Shown in pieces: positions 19,925 to 28,124 of a DNA stretch of 64,000 nucleotides (within the stretch, counting starts at the first letter, position 1; each line of letters opens with the position of its first letter). The DNA lies in the NCBI RefSeq assembly GCF_023223645.1, contig NZ_JALKBY010000016.1:1-64000 (forward strand). The letters are read 5' to 3'. The notes under the pieces are model-generated. The model ran no database searches, was not told the origin of the DNA, and was given only the letters and a program-made list of their open reading frames with translations. Both the position numbers and the translations under genes were made by a program. Source of the stretch: Natroniella sulfidigena. Lineage in GTDB: Bacteria > Bacillota > Halanaerobiia > Halobacteroidales > Halobacteroidaceae.

Positions 19925-19980
19925 GACTAAATTTATTTAGGAGTCAATAGATAAACTAATCCCTACCTAATGACTAAATT

Positions 19981-20013
19981 CCCCTTACTAGTCTCGCTGG
20001 ACTAATTTAAAGG
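19981..20013 (-). promoter_or_regulatory. PyrR-binding loop in the pyrR leader
   Basis: Minus strand AGTCCAGCGAGACTAGTAAG fits the PyrR consensus, closed by CCTTTAAA and GGGG flanks. It lies between the promoter at 20038-20066 and the terminator at 19893-19924, the standard attenuator order. Confidence 0.92.
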
Positions 20014-20037
20014 TCTTCAGATTCAGTTGTCATTAAA

Positions 20038-20066
20038 ATCCTATCAGATAACTCCTAACTTGTCAA
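20038..20066 (-). promoter_or_regulatory. Promoter of the pyr operon
   Basis: A perfect -35 TTGACA (20061-20066) and TAGGAT (20038-20043) are spaced by 17 bases. It lies just past the rluD stop codon and upstream of the first PyrR loop, so pyrR has its own transcript start despite its closeness to rluD. Confidence 0.8.
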
Positions 20067-20079
20067 GAAATTTTATTAA

Positions 20080-21000
20080 TTAGTTCTTATCATCTAATTT
20101 AGAGACTATTCTTTCCATATCATCCCAAATAGGTGCTGCAAATTCCTGCCACTCCTCTGTTCGAGGATGATAAAACCCTAATTTAGTTGAGTGTAGCAGT
20201 TGGCGGTTGGCCCCTAACTCATTTTCAACAGATCCATATAGTTGATCTCCAACTACTGGATGGCCCATATAATCCATATGTAATCTAATCTGATGAGTTC
20301 GACCGGTCTTGATCTCTACTTCTACTAAAGTATAATTTTGATATCTAGTCAGCACCTTAAACTTTGAAACTGCTTTCTTACTATTTTTACTGGTCACTGC
20401 CATCTTCTTTCTATCCTTAGGATCACGTCCAATAGCTGCATCTATCTTACCTTGATTGTATTTAACTTGCCCTTCTACCAATGCTTGGTATATCTTTTTG
20501 GTCTCTCTTCTTTCAAACTGTCGTACCAAATTAACGTGAGCTGTATCATTCTTAGCAGCTACAATTGCTCCTGACGTATCTTTATCTAAACGATGAACAA
20601 TTCCAGGCCTAATCTCCCCATTGATTCCAGATAAATTATCACAATGATATAATAAAGCATGTACTAAAGTACCAGTTTGATAGTGAGGTGTCGGGTGCAC
20701 TACTAAATCAGGCTGTTTATTGATTACTATTAAGTCCTGATCTTGATAAATAACTTCTAGCGGAATATCCTCAGCCTGTAACTCAACCTCTTTTGTTTGA
20801 GGGAAAGATAACTTTATCTCATCCCCTATTTGTACTTGGTAACTCTTCTTAACCTCTTTACCATTAACAGTAATCTGATTATCTTTTATTAACTCTTGGA
20901 TGTAACTTCTTGATAAATCTTTATTTTGATTAGTTAAAAATTTATCAATCCGCAAATCAGCTTGATCAGCATTAACCTTAAAATCTCGTGTCTTAGACAT
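20080..21000 (-). CDS. rluD: RluA/RluD-family 23S rRNA pseudouridine synthase
   Basis: The enzyme converts uridines of 23S rRNA to pseudouridine. An S4 RNA-binding domain (residues 1-70) precedes the catalytic domain with HRLDKDTSG at 136-144, whose Asp139 is the catalytic residue. GRTHQIRLHMDYMGHPVVGD is also typical. It follows lspA closely, an arrangement common in Gram-positive bacteria, often just before pyrR as here. ATG follows GGAGTGG. The exact target uridines cannot be read from sequence; RluD versus another RluA paralogue is not certain. Confidence 0.9.
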   Translation of the reverse strand: MSKTRDFKVNADQADLRIDKFLTNQNKDLSRSYIQELIKDNQITVNGKEVKKSYQVQIGDEIKLSFPQTKEVELQAEDIPLEVIYQDQDLIVINKQPDLVVHPTPHYQTGTLVHALLYHCDNLSGINGEIRPGIVHRLDKDTSGAIVAAKNDTAHVNLVRQFERRETKKIYQALVEGQVKYNQGKIDAAIGRDPKDRKKMAVTSKNSKKAVSKFKVLTRYQNYTLVEVEIKTGRTHQIRLHMDYMGHPVVGDQLYGSVENELGANRQLLHSTKLGFYHPRTEEWQEFAAPIWDDMERIVSKLDDKN

Positions 21001-21025
21001 AATACCACTCCATCTAATTCAAATA

Positions 21026-21463
21026 TTATTTACCTTCAATTATCAATACCCAATAACTGAAAATAGAAACTGTCAGAACAATTGCCACATCTGCAACATT
21101 GAAGACAGGCCAGACTCTAAAATCAAAAAAATCAACAACATAACCCAATCTAACTCGATCAATTAAATTTCCTAATGCACCACCAATTCCTACTCCTAAA
21201 ATAATACGATTAAACCTATTATCTACAGGCAATTCATTATAAAAGACAATCAATAAAATTATAGCTAATATAGTAACTATAATTAAAAAAGTTAATCGCC
21301 CCTGTAAAATTCCAAAAGCAGCCCCTTGATTGCGAATATAAGTTAAATGAAATATATCTTCAATTATTGGAATTGATTGATGTAAATTTAAATTTTCCAT
21401 AATCAAGTACTTTGTACCCTGATCTAAAATCACCACTAAAATTAAACTAATTAAGACAGCCAT
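21026..21463 (-). CDS. lspA: Prolipoprotein signal peptidase II
   Basis: LspA removes signal peptides from lipoproteins after lipid attachment. Four membrane helices are visible in 145 residues. The conserved motifs are VVILDQGTKYLI near the N-terminus and the two catalytic aspartates in GNLIDRVRLGYVVDFFDF and FNVADVAI. The frame opens at a GTG (21472), but TTGGAG is better spaced for the ATG at 21463. A likely substrate in this window is the PrcB-like lipoprotein at 46970. It precedes rluD by 25 bases. Confidence 0.94.
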   Translation of the reverse strand: MAVLISLILVVILDQGTKYLIMENLNLHQSIPIIEDIFHLTYIRNQGAAFGILQGRLTFLIIVTILAIILLIVFYNELPVDNRFNRIILGVGIGGALGNLIDRVRLGYVVDFFDFRVWPVFNVADVAIVLTVSIFSYWVLIIEGK

Positions 21464-21518
21464 TTCATTCACTCCAACCTTTAAAATTATTATTTCTTAT
21501 CTAGTCTAAACTTATTAT

Positions 21519-21547
21519 ATTTTAGCATACTTGATATAAAAAAACAA
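21519..21547 (-). promoter_or_regulatory. Candidate promoter of lspA-rluD
   Basis: TTGTTT (21542-21547) and TAAAAT (21519-21524) are 17 bases apart on the minus strand. The -35 lies in the T-run of the preceding terminator, so this assignment is tentative. Confidence 0.4.
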
Positions 21548-21568
21548 GGAAGTAAGCAAGTGCCTACT
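21536..21568 (-). terminator. Terminator overlapping the yteA stop codon
   Basis: On the minus strand AGTAGGC (21562-21568) pairs with GCTTACT (21551-21557) around the loop ACTT. TCCTTGTTTTTTTA follows. The stop codon at 21564-21566 is within the stem. Confidence 0.7.
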
Positions 21569-22262
21569 CCCTATCATCCTTCCTTCTTTGACCTGTTAAG
21601 TGGGATTCTTCATCCTCAAACTGCTCTGTAAAATCACTTGCTTCTTGATCAATAATATCTTCACCCCAACCTACCAAACCTACTTCTTCATCGGCATTCA
21701 GGTAGCTATCATCATCATTATGTGCCCCAAGCAGATCTGATGGGGTATTTGAAGTTCCATATTGGGCCAACTCTTGCCAAGTATCCTCACCATCATAGAT
21801 TACACTATCCTCATAATCCAAATTCATCTGCATCCTACCATGTAACTCTCCTAATAAGTCCTCTTCCATCGGTCGATCCGCATCATCGGGCACTCTTTCA
21901 ACCTTTGCTTTACATTGATAACAAAAAGTACTATAGGGCATTACCTCCAAACGTTCCGGATCAATCTCTTGGTGGCAAGCATCACATAAACCATAATCCC
22001 CAGTTTCAATCTTTTCTAAAGCATCATCTATCATCTTAAGAATTATTCGATCATTATCCTTTAATCCTAAGTCCTTACTACGATCAAAGGTATCAGTTCC
22101 TCCATCAGCAGGGTGATTATCATAATTTGATAATTCTCCAGTCGAATCTCGCAGCTTATGATCCAATCCTTCATAACCTCTATTATCAAAATGATCTACT
22201 TCCTCTAATAATGCTTCCTTTTCCTCCATTAATTTCTGCTTATAATGACTTAAATTTTCCAT
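21564..22262 (-). CDS. yteA: YteA-family DksA/TraR-type zinc-finger protein
   Basis: The protein begins with a coiled segment (YKQKLMEEKEALLEEVDHF). It then has the DksA/TraR zinc finger with CDACHQEIDPERL and the second Cys pair in CYQC, about residues 95-118. The later residues are acidic. YteA proteins are associated with sporulating Firmicutes. By analogy with DksA it may bind RNA polymerase, but that is inferred. ATG follows GGCGGGGGAG, and the stop overlaps a terminator. A nitroreductase gene lies 12 bases upstream and may share its transcript. Confidence 0.85.
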   Translation of the reverse strand: MENLSHYKQKLMEEKEALLEEVDHFDNRGYEGLDHKLRDSTGELSNYDNHPADGGTDTFDRSKDLGLKDNDRIILKMIDDALEKIETGDYGLCDACHQEIDPERLEVMPYSTFCYQCKAKVERVPDDADRPMEEDLLGELHGRMQMNLDYEDSVIYDGEDTWQELAQYGTSNTPSDLLGAHNDDDSYLNADEEVGLVGWGEDIIDQEASDFTEQFEDEESHLTGQRRKDDRE

Positions 22263-22274
22263 TTCTCCCCCGCC

Positions 22275-22802
22275 TTAATTAATAATAGTAGTAACTTCAT
22301 CTAACTCTTTTTGCGGTCTAACCTCTTCTTTATCACCTTCAGGATAACCAATTGTTACAAAGGCAAGTGGCACTAACTCTGCTGGCAACTCTAATACTTC
22401 TTTTACTTGTTGTTCATCAAAAGCTCCAACCCAACAACTTCCTAAATCATAGCCTTCAGCTGCTAATAACATATTTTCAATAGCAGCAGAGGTATCTTGC
22501 AGGGCATATAACTCTTCTCCTCGCTGACCATACTTAGCAGCTGATAAATCTGGATTAGTACAGATCACAACTACTACTGGTGCTTGAGTCATCCATTCCT
22601 GTCCATAAGCAATTTCAGTTAACTTTTCAATTTTAGCCTGATTTTTAACTACAAAAAATTCCCAAGGTTGAATATTTCCTGCACTCGGTGCCAAATGAGC
22701 TGCTTCTAATATCTTTTCTAGAGTTTCTTCTGGAACTTCTTTAGGTTTGTAAGCTCTAACACTTGCTCGATCCTTAATTGTTTGGATTACATCTTTAGTC
22801 AT
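22275..22802 (-). CDS. Nitroreductase-family FMN flavoprotein
   Basis: The 175-aa protein has the family pattern: IKDRASVRAYKPKEVPEE with the FMN-phosphate Arg/Ser residues, APSAGNIQPWEFFVV, and AAIENMLLAAEGYDLGSCWVGAFDE near residue 105-130. These FMN enzymes reduce quinones, nitro compounds or flavins with NAD(P)H. The physiological substrate is unknown. A textbook AAAGGAGG site precedes ATG. It lies between DUF5665 and yteA genes at short spacing, so a three-gene transcript is likely. Confidence 0.88.
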   Translation of the reverse strand: MTKDVIQTIKDRASVRAYKPKEVPEETLEKILEAAHLAPSAGNIQPWEFFVVKNQAKIEKLTEIAYGQEWMTQAPVVVVICTNPDLSAAKYGQRGEELYALQDTSAAIENMLLAAEGYDLGSCWVGAFDEQQVKEVLELPAELVPLAFVTIGYPEGDKEEVRPQKELDEVTTIIN

Positions 22803-22815
22803 CTTAATACCTCCT

Positions 22816-23154
22816 TTACAAATGTTGTTGAACTATTCTAACCAGGTGTGCTATATACTCTCCAATCAAGGGAAGATTTAAATCAGCTAATCTATATAAA
22901 ATTGACAAAAAGATTGCTCCTAGTAAAGTCAATCCAATTGCAATCCCAAACCCCCGGGCCAACCCAGCTACAAAATTAAAGTAGATCAATCGCTTAGGCG
23001 AATTAAACAATTCTATATATTCAGCCATCTGCATCTTTTCTGCATTTAGAATAAACTTCTCAATCAATCTTTCTAATCTATCGATGCTTCCTTCGTCTAC
23101 TCTTTCTTTATCTTTAATTTCTTGGATTAAATCCCTAGAAGAATCTTCGTTCAT
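22816..23154 (-). CDS. DUF5665 small membrane protein
   Basis: The 112-aa protein has a charged N-terminal half (about residues 1-55) and two hydrophobic segments around 60-85 and 90-108. The pattern LERLIEKFILNAEKMQMAEYIELFNSPKRLIYFNFVAGLARG... is that of DUF5665. The function of the family is unknown. The gene leads the cluster with the nitroreductase and yteA (13 bases apart). Two terminator-like hairpins upstream (23213-23352) isolate it from the DUF1576 gene. Confidence 0.75.
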   Translation of the reverse strand: MNEDSSRDLIQEIKDKERVDEGSIDRLERLIEKFILNAEKMQMAEYIELFNSPKRLIYFNFVAGLARGFGIAIGLTLLGAIFLSILYRLADLNLPLIGEYIAHLVRIVQQHL

Positions 23155-23212
23155 TAATCTTCCCCCTTACTAAATATTAATTTATCCTAAAAGTAAGTTT
23201 AAAATACAAAAA

Positions 23213-23330
23213 AAAATAAAGTTGCCTGATGGCAACTCAGTTTAAGTCTAAGATTGAGTTTAAGTAAAACCAACAAATACAAACTGATAAAAGCTATCCA
23301 AAACCTCTAAAAATCATATTTTCCTAAAAA
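23213..23330 (-). repeat. Dispersed unit U, copy 2: terminator hairpin plus 6-mer repeats
   Basis: This matches 5664-5788 closely through the hairpin, the hexamer block (23239-23268) and the body ending AACCTCTAAAAA. The hairpin arms are 23220-23226 and 23231-23237, followed on the minus strand by TTTATTTTTTTTTG, a strong terminator. It lies between the DUF1576 and DUF5665 genes. Confidence 0.7.
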
Positions 23331-23352
23331 AAAGTTGCCTGACGGCAACTTT
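23324..23352 (-). terminator. Terminator of the DUF1576 gene
   Basis: A 9-bp perfect stem (23331-23339 / 23344-23352) with loop TGAC is followed by TTTTTAG on the minus strand. Its GTTGCC/GGCAAC stem is the same as in the U unit next to it, so two like terminators flank the unit. Confidence 0.8.
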
Positions 23353-23440
23353 AGATTAAGTTTAAGGTTGAACTTAAGTCAACTCTTAAAGATATAATGT
23401 TTTAACTCTTATTCAACCTCAAACTTAGGCTCAAACTCAA
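23353..23440. repeat. Hexamer hairpin family B, copy 5
   Basis: Left hexamers at 23353-23382 face right hexamers (CTCAAA, CTTAGG, CTCAAA, CTCAAA) at 23413-23440. It immediately follows the DUF1576 stop codon on the minus strand. Confidence 0.65.
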
Positions 23441-23442
23441 AA

Positions 23443-24759
23443 CTACTCTGTTTCAGGTTCATTTTTCAAAGCAATTAAAATCGGAACAAGTATAGCAGCT
23501 CCTATTCCTCCAGCAAAACCATTGTTATAAAGGTTCATTCCTCCATGTAGGCTACCTACATTCATTACCATTGACATGTGTACAATTCCTGCTAAAATTC
23601 CACACTTCCAACCAAATTCACCTGCTATTGGTGCTAAAGTTGTTCCAAAGAGCGCAGCCAATAAAGCTCCAGTGGAGTTAACTTCCCAAACTTGAAATAA
23701 AGTTGCTAAATAAACTCCTATAAATAATGGAACTATATTCTTAGCATGCTTTCCAAAAGCACCAAAACCAACGATTGTTAAAATACCACCGATTATTGGC
23801 CCGTTAATTTCACCTCCGACCAAAATTACATAACCAGTTGACATCAAACCAATAAGTCCCATATTTATTAAACTTAAACCAAAATTATGCGATGTAACAA
23901 AATCAGCTACTAATTGTCCTGGTACTTTTAAAACATCATCATATCCTTCTAAAGAACGACCATTAAATAAATACCCTAAAACAATCATTGAGATAAACAT
24001 AATACCAAAATAAATACTGAGTTCAAAATTATAACCTTCAGCTGCAATCATTGTCGTAGGATTTTCAAAGCCAAACGCTCTAAAAAACGCCATAAATAAA
24101 GTACCTGTAACTCCCGCTGTAAAACCAATATTATAAAGGTTAAATCCTTGATGAAACTTGATTACATGATTAGCTAAAGGTGGTACAATAAAACCAGCCA
24201 AAATCCCACAAAAGATCCCTACAGCAATACCAGTTGTAGTCGGTAAATCATATCCAAAACTAACCTGACTAACTAATGGACCTAATGCAGTACCAAACAA
24301 AGCTGGTAAAATAAACTTACCAAAGCTTTCCTTTTGTACTCTTGAATAAAAATAAACCCCAATGAATATTGGCCAAATATTATAGATGTTCTTACCAAAG
24401 AAAGCAAATCCACCTACTGTCAATACAGCAGCCACTATCGTTCCATTCATCTTTATATCACTAATTTTAGCTAGATAAATAGAAACAATCATTAATAAAC
24501 CGCTATTAAAGAAAGCTGCACCTACATTACCTATTTCCATATAGTCAGAGACTAATATACTAGGAGATACAGTCAACCTTTGAAAACCAACCCAAATTTC
24601 TTGTGGTGTGTTAAATAATAAACTTGATAACATCACTACAACAGCATAAGCCAACATTGTCACAAACTTACTTCTTTCCGTCTCTTCTAATTGCTTAGGA
24701 ATTACTCCTTGTCTGACCCCTCCATCTGCTTGAAGATCTAAATCTACTGATTTTTGCAT
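23443..24759 (-). CDS. DUF1576 polytopic membrane protein with internal duplication
   Basis: This 438-aa membrane protein of unknown function belongs to DUF1576. About ten hydrophobic segments are visible. The protein is a tandem duplication. Residues ~78-225 contain FFGKNIYNIWPIFIGVYFYS, ALFGTALGPL and HQGFNLYNIGFTAG. Residues ~295-425 contain AFGKHAKNIVPLFIGVYLAT, ALFGTTLAPI and HGGMNLYNNGFAGG in the same order. Such two-repeat architecture is typical of transporters and channels, so a transport role is plausible but unproven. ATG at 24759 is preferred over the in-frame GTG at 24765 for spacing to AGGGGAG. CodY-like boxes lie upstream. Confidence 0.8.
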   Translation of the reverse strand: MQKSVDLDLQADGGVRQGVIPKQLEETERSKFVTMLAYAVVVMLSSLLFNTPQEIWVGFQRLTVSPSILVSDYMEIGNVGAAFFNSGLLMIVSIYLAKISDIKMNGTIVAAVLTVGGFAFFGKNIYNIWPIFIGVYFYSRVQKESFGKFILPALFGTALGPLVSQVSFGYDLPTTTGIAVGIFCGILAGFIVPPLANHVIKFHQGFNLYNIGFTAGVTGTLFMAFFRAFGFENPTTMIAAEGYNFELSIYFGIMFISMIVLGYLFNGRSLEGYDDVLKVPGQLVADFVTSHNFGLSLINMGLIGLMSTGYVILVGGEINGPIIGGILTIVGFGAFGKHAKNIVPLFIGVYLATLFQVWEVNSTGALLAALFGTTLAPIAGEFGWKCGILAGIVHMSMVMNVGSLHGGMNLYNNGFAGGIGAAILVPILIALKNEPETE

Positions 24760-24924
24760 ACCCACTCTACTCCCCTCTCATAATTTTATTTTATAAGCTC
24801 AATTATCTTTTTATTTTGTTCTACTCAGCTAATCAATTTTTATAAACCCCCTGACAAGTTTATAAAAATACTACTATAATTATATCAGTTAGCTAAAAAA
24901 ATAAAAGAGCTTATTAATAATACT

Positions 24925-25067
24925 AAAATTCATATAATTCTGCGATATTATAATTAATACAATTTCAATATTGATAAAATTCAGATAATTCTAACGATAA
25001 AAATAAGTCCACTCTTTATATTATATTATATTAAATCAGTTTTATTATTGTTAAAATTCAGACAATT
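24925..25067 (-). promoter_or_regulatory. Three CodY-like boxes upstream of the DUF1576 gene
   Basis: Three copies of a 15-mer occur at 24925-24939, 24976-24990 and 25053-25067. On the minus strand they read AATTATATGAATTTT, AATTATCTGAATTTT and AATTGTCTGAATTTT. The second and third match the known CodY consensus AATTTTCWGAAAATT at 12 of 15 positions, the first at 11. They cover most of the 330-base gap, where I see no gene. CodY control is inferred; the DNA is AT-rich. Confidence 0.45.
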
Positions 25068-25089
25068 GAAAAAACAATGTTTTTATTTA

Positions 25090-25719
25090 TTATACCTCTT
25101 TACCCTCTGCTTTGAGCTTTAGATATTTCTCATAAGCTTTTTTTATCTTTAAAAAATCCTTCCAAACTGGTAACTTCTTATTTTCATCCCATAATAAAGC
25201 AGCCGGATGAAAAGTAGGTAATAAATAGTAACTCCTTCGCTTAACCCATTGTCCTCTCATTCTGGTAATCTTAGCCTTAGGATTTAACAAACCTCTAGTA
25301 GCAGTAGAGCCTAAAGGAACTAAGATTTTAGGATCAACAAACTTTATCTCTTGAGCCAAAATCCATAAGCAAGTCTTCATTTCTGTCTCAGTTGGTTTTC
25401 TATTCTCAGGAGGACGACATTTAACTATATTACTAATATATACTTCATCCCTATCTATCCCTGCCTCAGTCAAAATCCTATTTAATAATTGACCTGCTCG
25501 CCCAACAAAAGGAATCCCTTGTCGGTCTTCATCAGCACCTGGCCCTTCTCCAACAAACATTAAATCTGCCTGGCGATTACCAACCCCAAAGACAACTTGC
25601 TTACACCCCGCTCTTAACCTGCAGCGTTGACAATTAAGTGCTATATCTTTTATCTCCTGTAATGACTCAAATTTATGTTCTGATTGTGACAATAACTGCT
25701 GTTTAGAATTAAATAGCAT
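25090..25719 (-). CDS. Family 4 (4Fe-4S) uracil-DNA glycosylase
   Basis: The enzyme removes uracil from DNA. Cysteines for the Fe-S cluster are seen at 30, 33 and 39 region ([10 protein letters not shown]) and in [19 protein letters not shown]. The catalytic loop [12 protein letters not shown] near residue 58 and the C-terminal TFHPAALL motif are both present. Length 209 aa is normal for bacterial family 4. ATG follows AGGAGG. It is 17 bases downstream of the coiled-coil gene, so both may share a transcript, although nothing else links them. Confidence 0.92.
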   Translation of the reverse strand: MLFNSKQQLLSQSEHKFESLQEIKDIALNCQRCRLRAGCKQVVFGVGNRQADLMFVGEGPGADEDRQGIPFVGRAGQLLNRILTEAGIDRDEVYISNIVKCRPPENRKPTETEMKTCLWILAQEIKFVDPKILVPLGSTATRGLLNPKAKITRMRGQWVKRRSYYLLPTFHPAALLWDENKKLPVWKDFLKIKKAYEKYLKLKAEGKEV

Positions 25720-25736
25720 TTAATTTCCTCCTACAA

Positions 25737-26312
25737 TCAAGCTAAGAAACTGGGGTACGGTTGTAATAAATTGTAAAGTTCAGCCTGCTTTTTATCTAAA
25801 TTTTCGCCTAATAGCTCACCTCCCTCAACTACTTTATCTTCCTCATCTAATAAAAAATCTAATTTATTATATAATTGAACAAATTCTTCTTTTTCATTTA
25901 ATAACTTATGCTGATAAAACAGCTTTCCTATCTTCAATAGTGAATTAATATTCTCTTTATTTAATTGAGCTAATTTTTCTTCTTTCTTATTTAATGATTT
26001 ATTAAATCTTTCTTGTTGACCTTCTAATTCTTTCTTTAGGTCAGTTTGAAACTCAGCCAATTCATTCAACTTTAAATTCATCTCATTAATTCTTTCTCGC
26101 AAAGCAAAAATTCTACTCTGTAATTGGCTACAAATTTGTAAGTTATTAAGTACTAAAATCAAACTTTTTTTTATCTCAGCCGTTAATCGATCATCATATT
26201 TCAAAATCATTTTAGAGTAATTTCTAATTACTAAACAACCTAATGTCAAAAACAAATTTTTTATATCACAATCACTAATTTTTAGCTCCCTATATTTACC
26301 TACTACAGACAT
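25737..26312 (-). CDS. Hypothetical coiled-coil protein
   Basis: I do not recognise a family. The 191-aa protein has a hydrophobic N-terminal region (DIKNLFLTLGCLVIRNYSKMILKY). A long heptad-rich coiled coil follows at about residues 60-125 (RINEMNLKLNELAEFQTDLK), then a short acidic C-terminus. There is no signal peptide or membrane helix. A TTG at 26339 is in frame, but AAGGGAG precedes the ATG at 26312, which I use. It is transcribed away from ylqG. A 16-bp inverted repeat lies immediately upstream. A structural or chaperone role is possible but unproven. Confidence 0.7.
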   Translation of the reverse strand: MSVVGKYRELKISDCDIKNLFLTLGCLVIRNYSKMILKYDDRLTAEIKKSLILVLNNLQICSQLQSRIFALRERINEMNLKLNELAEFQTDLKKELEGQQERFNKSLNKKEEKLAQLNKENINSLLKIGKLFYQHKLLNEKEEFVQLYNKLDFLLDEEDKVVEGGELLGENLDKKQAELYNLLQPYPSFLA

Positions 26313-26334
26313 TATATCAACTCCCTTATTAAAA

Positions 26335-26440
26335 TTCAAGGAGTTTCATAGAAAAAATTTTTATTGCTAGTTGTTATAGAAGAATCTTGTAATATATGTA
26401 AAACAACTATAAGCAAACTTTAATTATGAAACTCCTTGAA
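26335..26440. repeat. Long-armed inverted repeat between the coiled-coil and ylqG genes
   Basis: Perfect 16-bp arms (26335-26350 and 26425-26440, TTCAAGGAGTTTCATA and its complement) flank 74 bases. Inside, TAGTTGTT (26368-26375) faces AACAACTA (26402-26409). The arms contain AAGGAG/CTCCTT, so a ribosome-site-like sequence would be sequestered in the hairpin. It could be a cruciform, a leader RNA or a MITE-like remnant. Confidence 0.6.
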
Positions 26441-26581
26441 CCAAGACACTTTATTAAATAAATTCAACAATTACACTCCAAAGACCTGCCAAAGAATCAT
26501 CTTAACTAATTTAAAAAGAAAGCAGGTTTATTCTCATAAAAAACGAAGTTTATTAATTAGATAGCTTAAGGAGTGAAAACT

Positions 26582-28111
26582 ATGACAAAAATTAAAGAAA
26601 CATCAACACTAAAACAGTATAACTTAAATTATAGCAAAAAGTCAAATTTAATTGATGAAAAATCGAAAAAAAATTTAGTAGAAAATGCAACAGCTTCTGA
26701 ATTAATAAATAAATTAAATTTAGAAAATAATAAATTAAATAAAGCTATCATCACGGAGTTATTAAAATTAAATTTACCTCTCAAAAAAGAGTTAGTTTCA
26801 GAATTAAATCAATTTTTAACTCAATTTGCAGAGTCAAATAATGAAAGTTTAACAGATAAGATTAAAACATTTCTGTTGTTGAAAGAACTTGAACTTCCTC
26901 TCAATATTAAATTTTATGATCTATTCAAAGAACAGACCAACTTAACAGCTAATTTAAAAGATAGCTTTGAAAAATTATTAATCCAATTAAATGAAACTGA
27001 CTTAGATTTTGATTCTTTAGGGAAAGAGTTTAATAATTCAGAGAAAAGTATTGAAGCAATAATTGAAGATCTAAATTTCAATCCCACTCCAGAAGAAAAA
27101 GAATTATTATTGGAAATGAATAAATTCAATATAGAATTAACTGAAAATAATTTAACTACTATTAAAAATAATCTACAAGAAAATTCTACAGACCAATTAT
27201 TGAAAAGAATGCTCTTTAGTAAAAATTTAGAAGATTTTTCAACTGATAATTTAACTAAACTAGTTCAGCAAATAGATTGGTCTCCTGATGATAATTTAAT
27301 TGCTGGTTTTGAAAAGTTGATCAATTTAATGACTACTAGTCAAGCTGATATAAATTTCTCAAATATAATATCCCCAAACTTTAAAATAATACTCAAAGAA
27401 AACCCGGAATTATTGATAACATTAAAAGAAAATTTACCACAAGAACTTTATAATGACTTACAACAAGAGCTCAACTTATCTACAACAGAAGAAGTTAATA
27501 TCTTAAGAGAAGAAACAAAAAATCTATTAGAAGAAACAGTCATTACTTCCGATAATCTAAGTTCTAAAAAGATATCAAATACAATTAATAAGCTTTCTTT
27601 AAATGATAATCAAACAACTAATTTATTGAAATTTCTATTTCAATTTAATCAATCTTCTCCAAAAGATATATCTGAAGGAGAAAAATTGCTTAAACAACTA
27701 ACTAGCTTACAGGCTCTTAATCATTCAAATGATAATTTTTCAATCTTTTTACCATTGTTATTTCAAAATGATTTGAATTTAGCTCATATTAAAATCACTA
27801 AAGAAGCTAAAAAGGAAGCTAAAGAAGATAAAAATAATAATAGTAACCCTTTAAATTTTTCTATCAATTTTCAAACTGAACAACTTGGTCTAATTAAAGC
27901 AACCATCAAAATCAAAAATAAAAAAATTTGGGCCCAATTTAAGAGTGATCAAGCTAAAACTGTAGATTTAATTAATCAGCACTTAGATAAGTTCAAGACT
28001 AAATTGGAAGCTAATAACTATCAAGTAAGAGCACTAACTTGTAACTTAGCCACTGATAACTCAACTACATCCCAACAATTAAAATTAACAACTATCGATT
28101 TAAAAATCTAG
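26582..28111 (+). CDS. ylqG: YlqG/FliK-like protein, low-complexity Asn/Lys-rich
   Basis: The 509-aa protein is rich in Asn, Lys, Leu and Glu, with irregular helical repeats through most of its length. The last ~85 residues (FSINFQTEQLGLIKATIKIKN through LTTIDLKI) resemble the FliK C-terminal hook-length-control domain. It is followed at once by an FlhB-tail-like gene, the same pairing as ylqG-ylqH in Bacillus. This suggests a partner of an export-switch-like protein, but the biochemical role is unknown. A GTG at 26573 opens the frame; AAGGAG is 8 bases before the ATG at 26582, which I use. Confidence 0.65.
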   Translation: MTKIKETSTLKQYNLNYSKKSNLIDEKSKKNLVENATASELINKLNLENNKLNKAIITELLKLNLPLKKELVSELNQFLTQFAESNNESLTDKIKTFLLLKELELPLNIKFYDLFKEQTNLTANLKDSFEKLLIQLNETDLDFDSLGKEFNNSEKSIEAIIEDLNFNPTPEEKELLLEMNKFNIELTENNLTTIKNNLQENSTDQLLKRMLFSKNLEDFSTDNLTKLVQQIDWSPDDNLIAGFEKLINLMTTSQADINFSNIISPNFKIILKENPELLITLKENLPQELYNDLQQELNLSTTEEVNILREETKNLLEETVITSDNLSSKKISNTINKLSLNDNQTTNLLKFLFQFNQSSPKDISEGEKLLKQLTSLQALNHSNDNFSIFLPLLFQNDLNLAHIKITKEAKKEAKEDKNNNSNPLNFSINFQTEQLGLIKATIKIKNKKIWAQFKSDQAKTVDLINQHLDKFKTKLEANNYQVRALTCNLATDNSTTSQQLKLTTIDLKI

Positions 28112-28124
28112 GAGTGTGAATATA

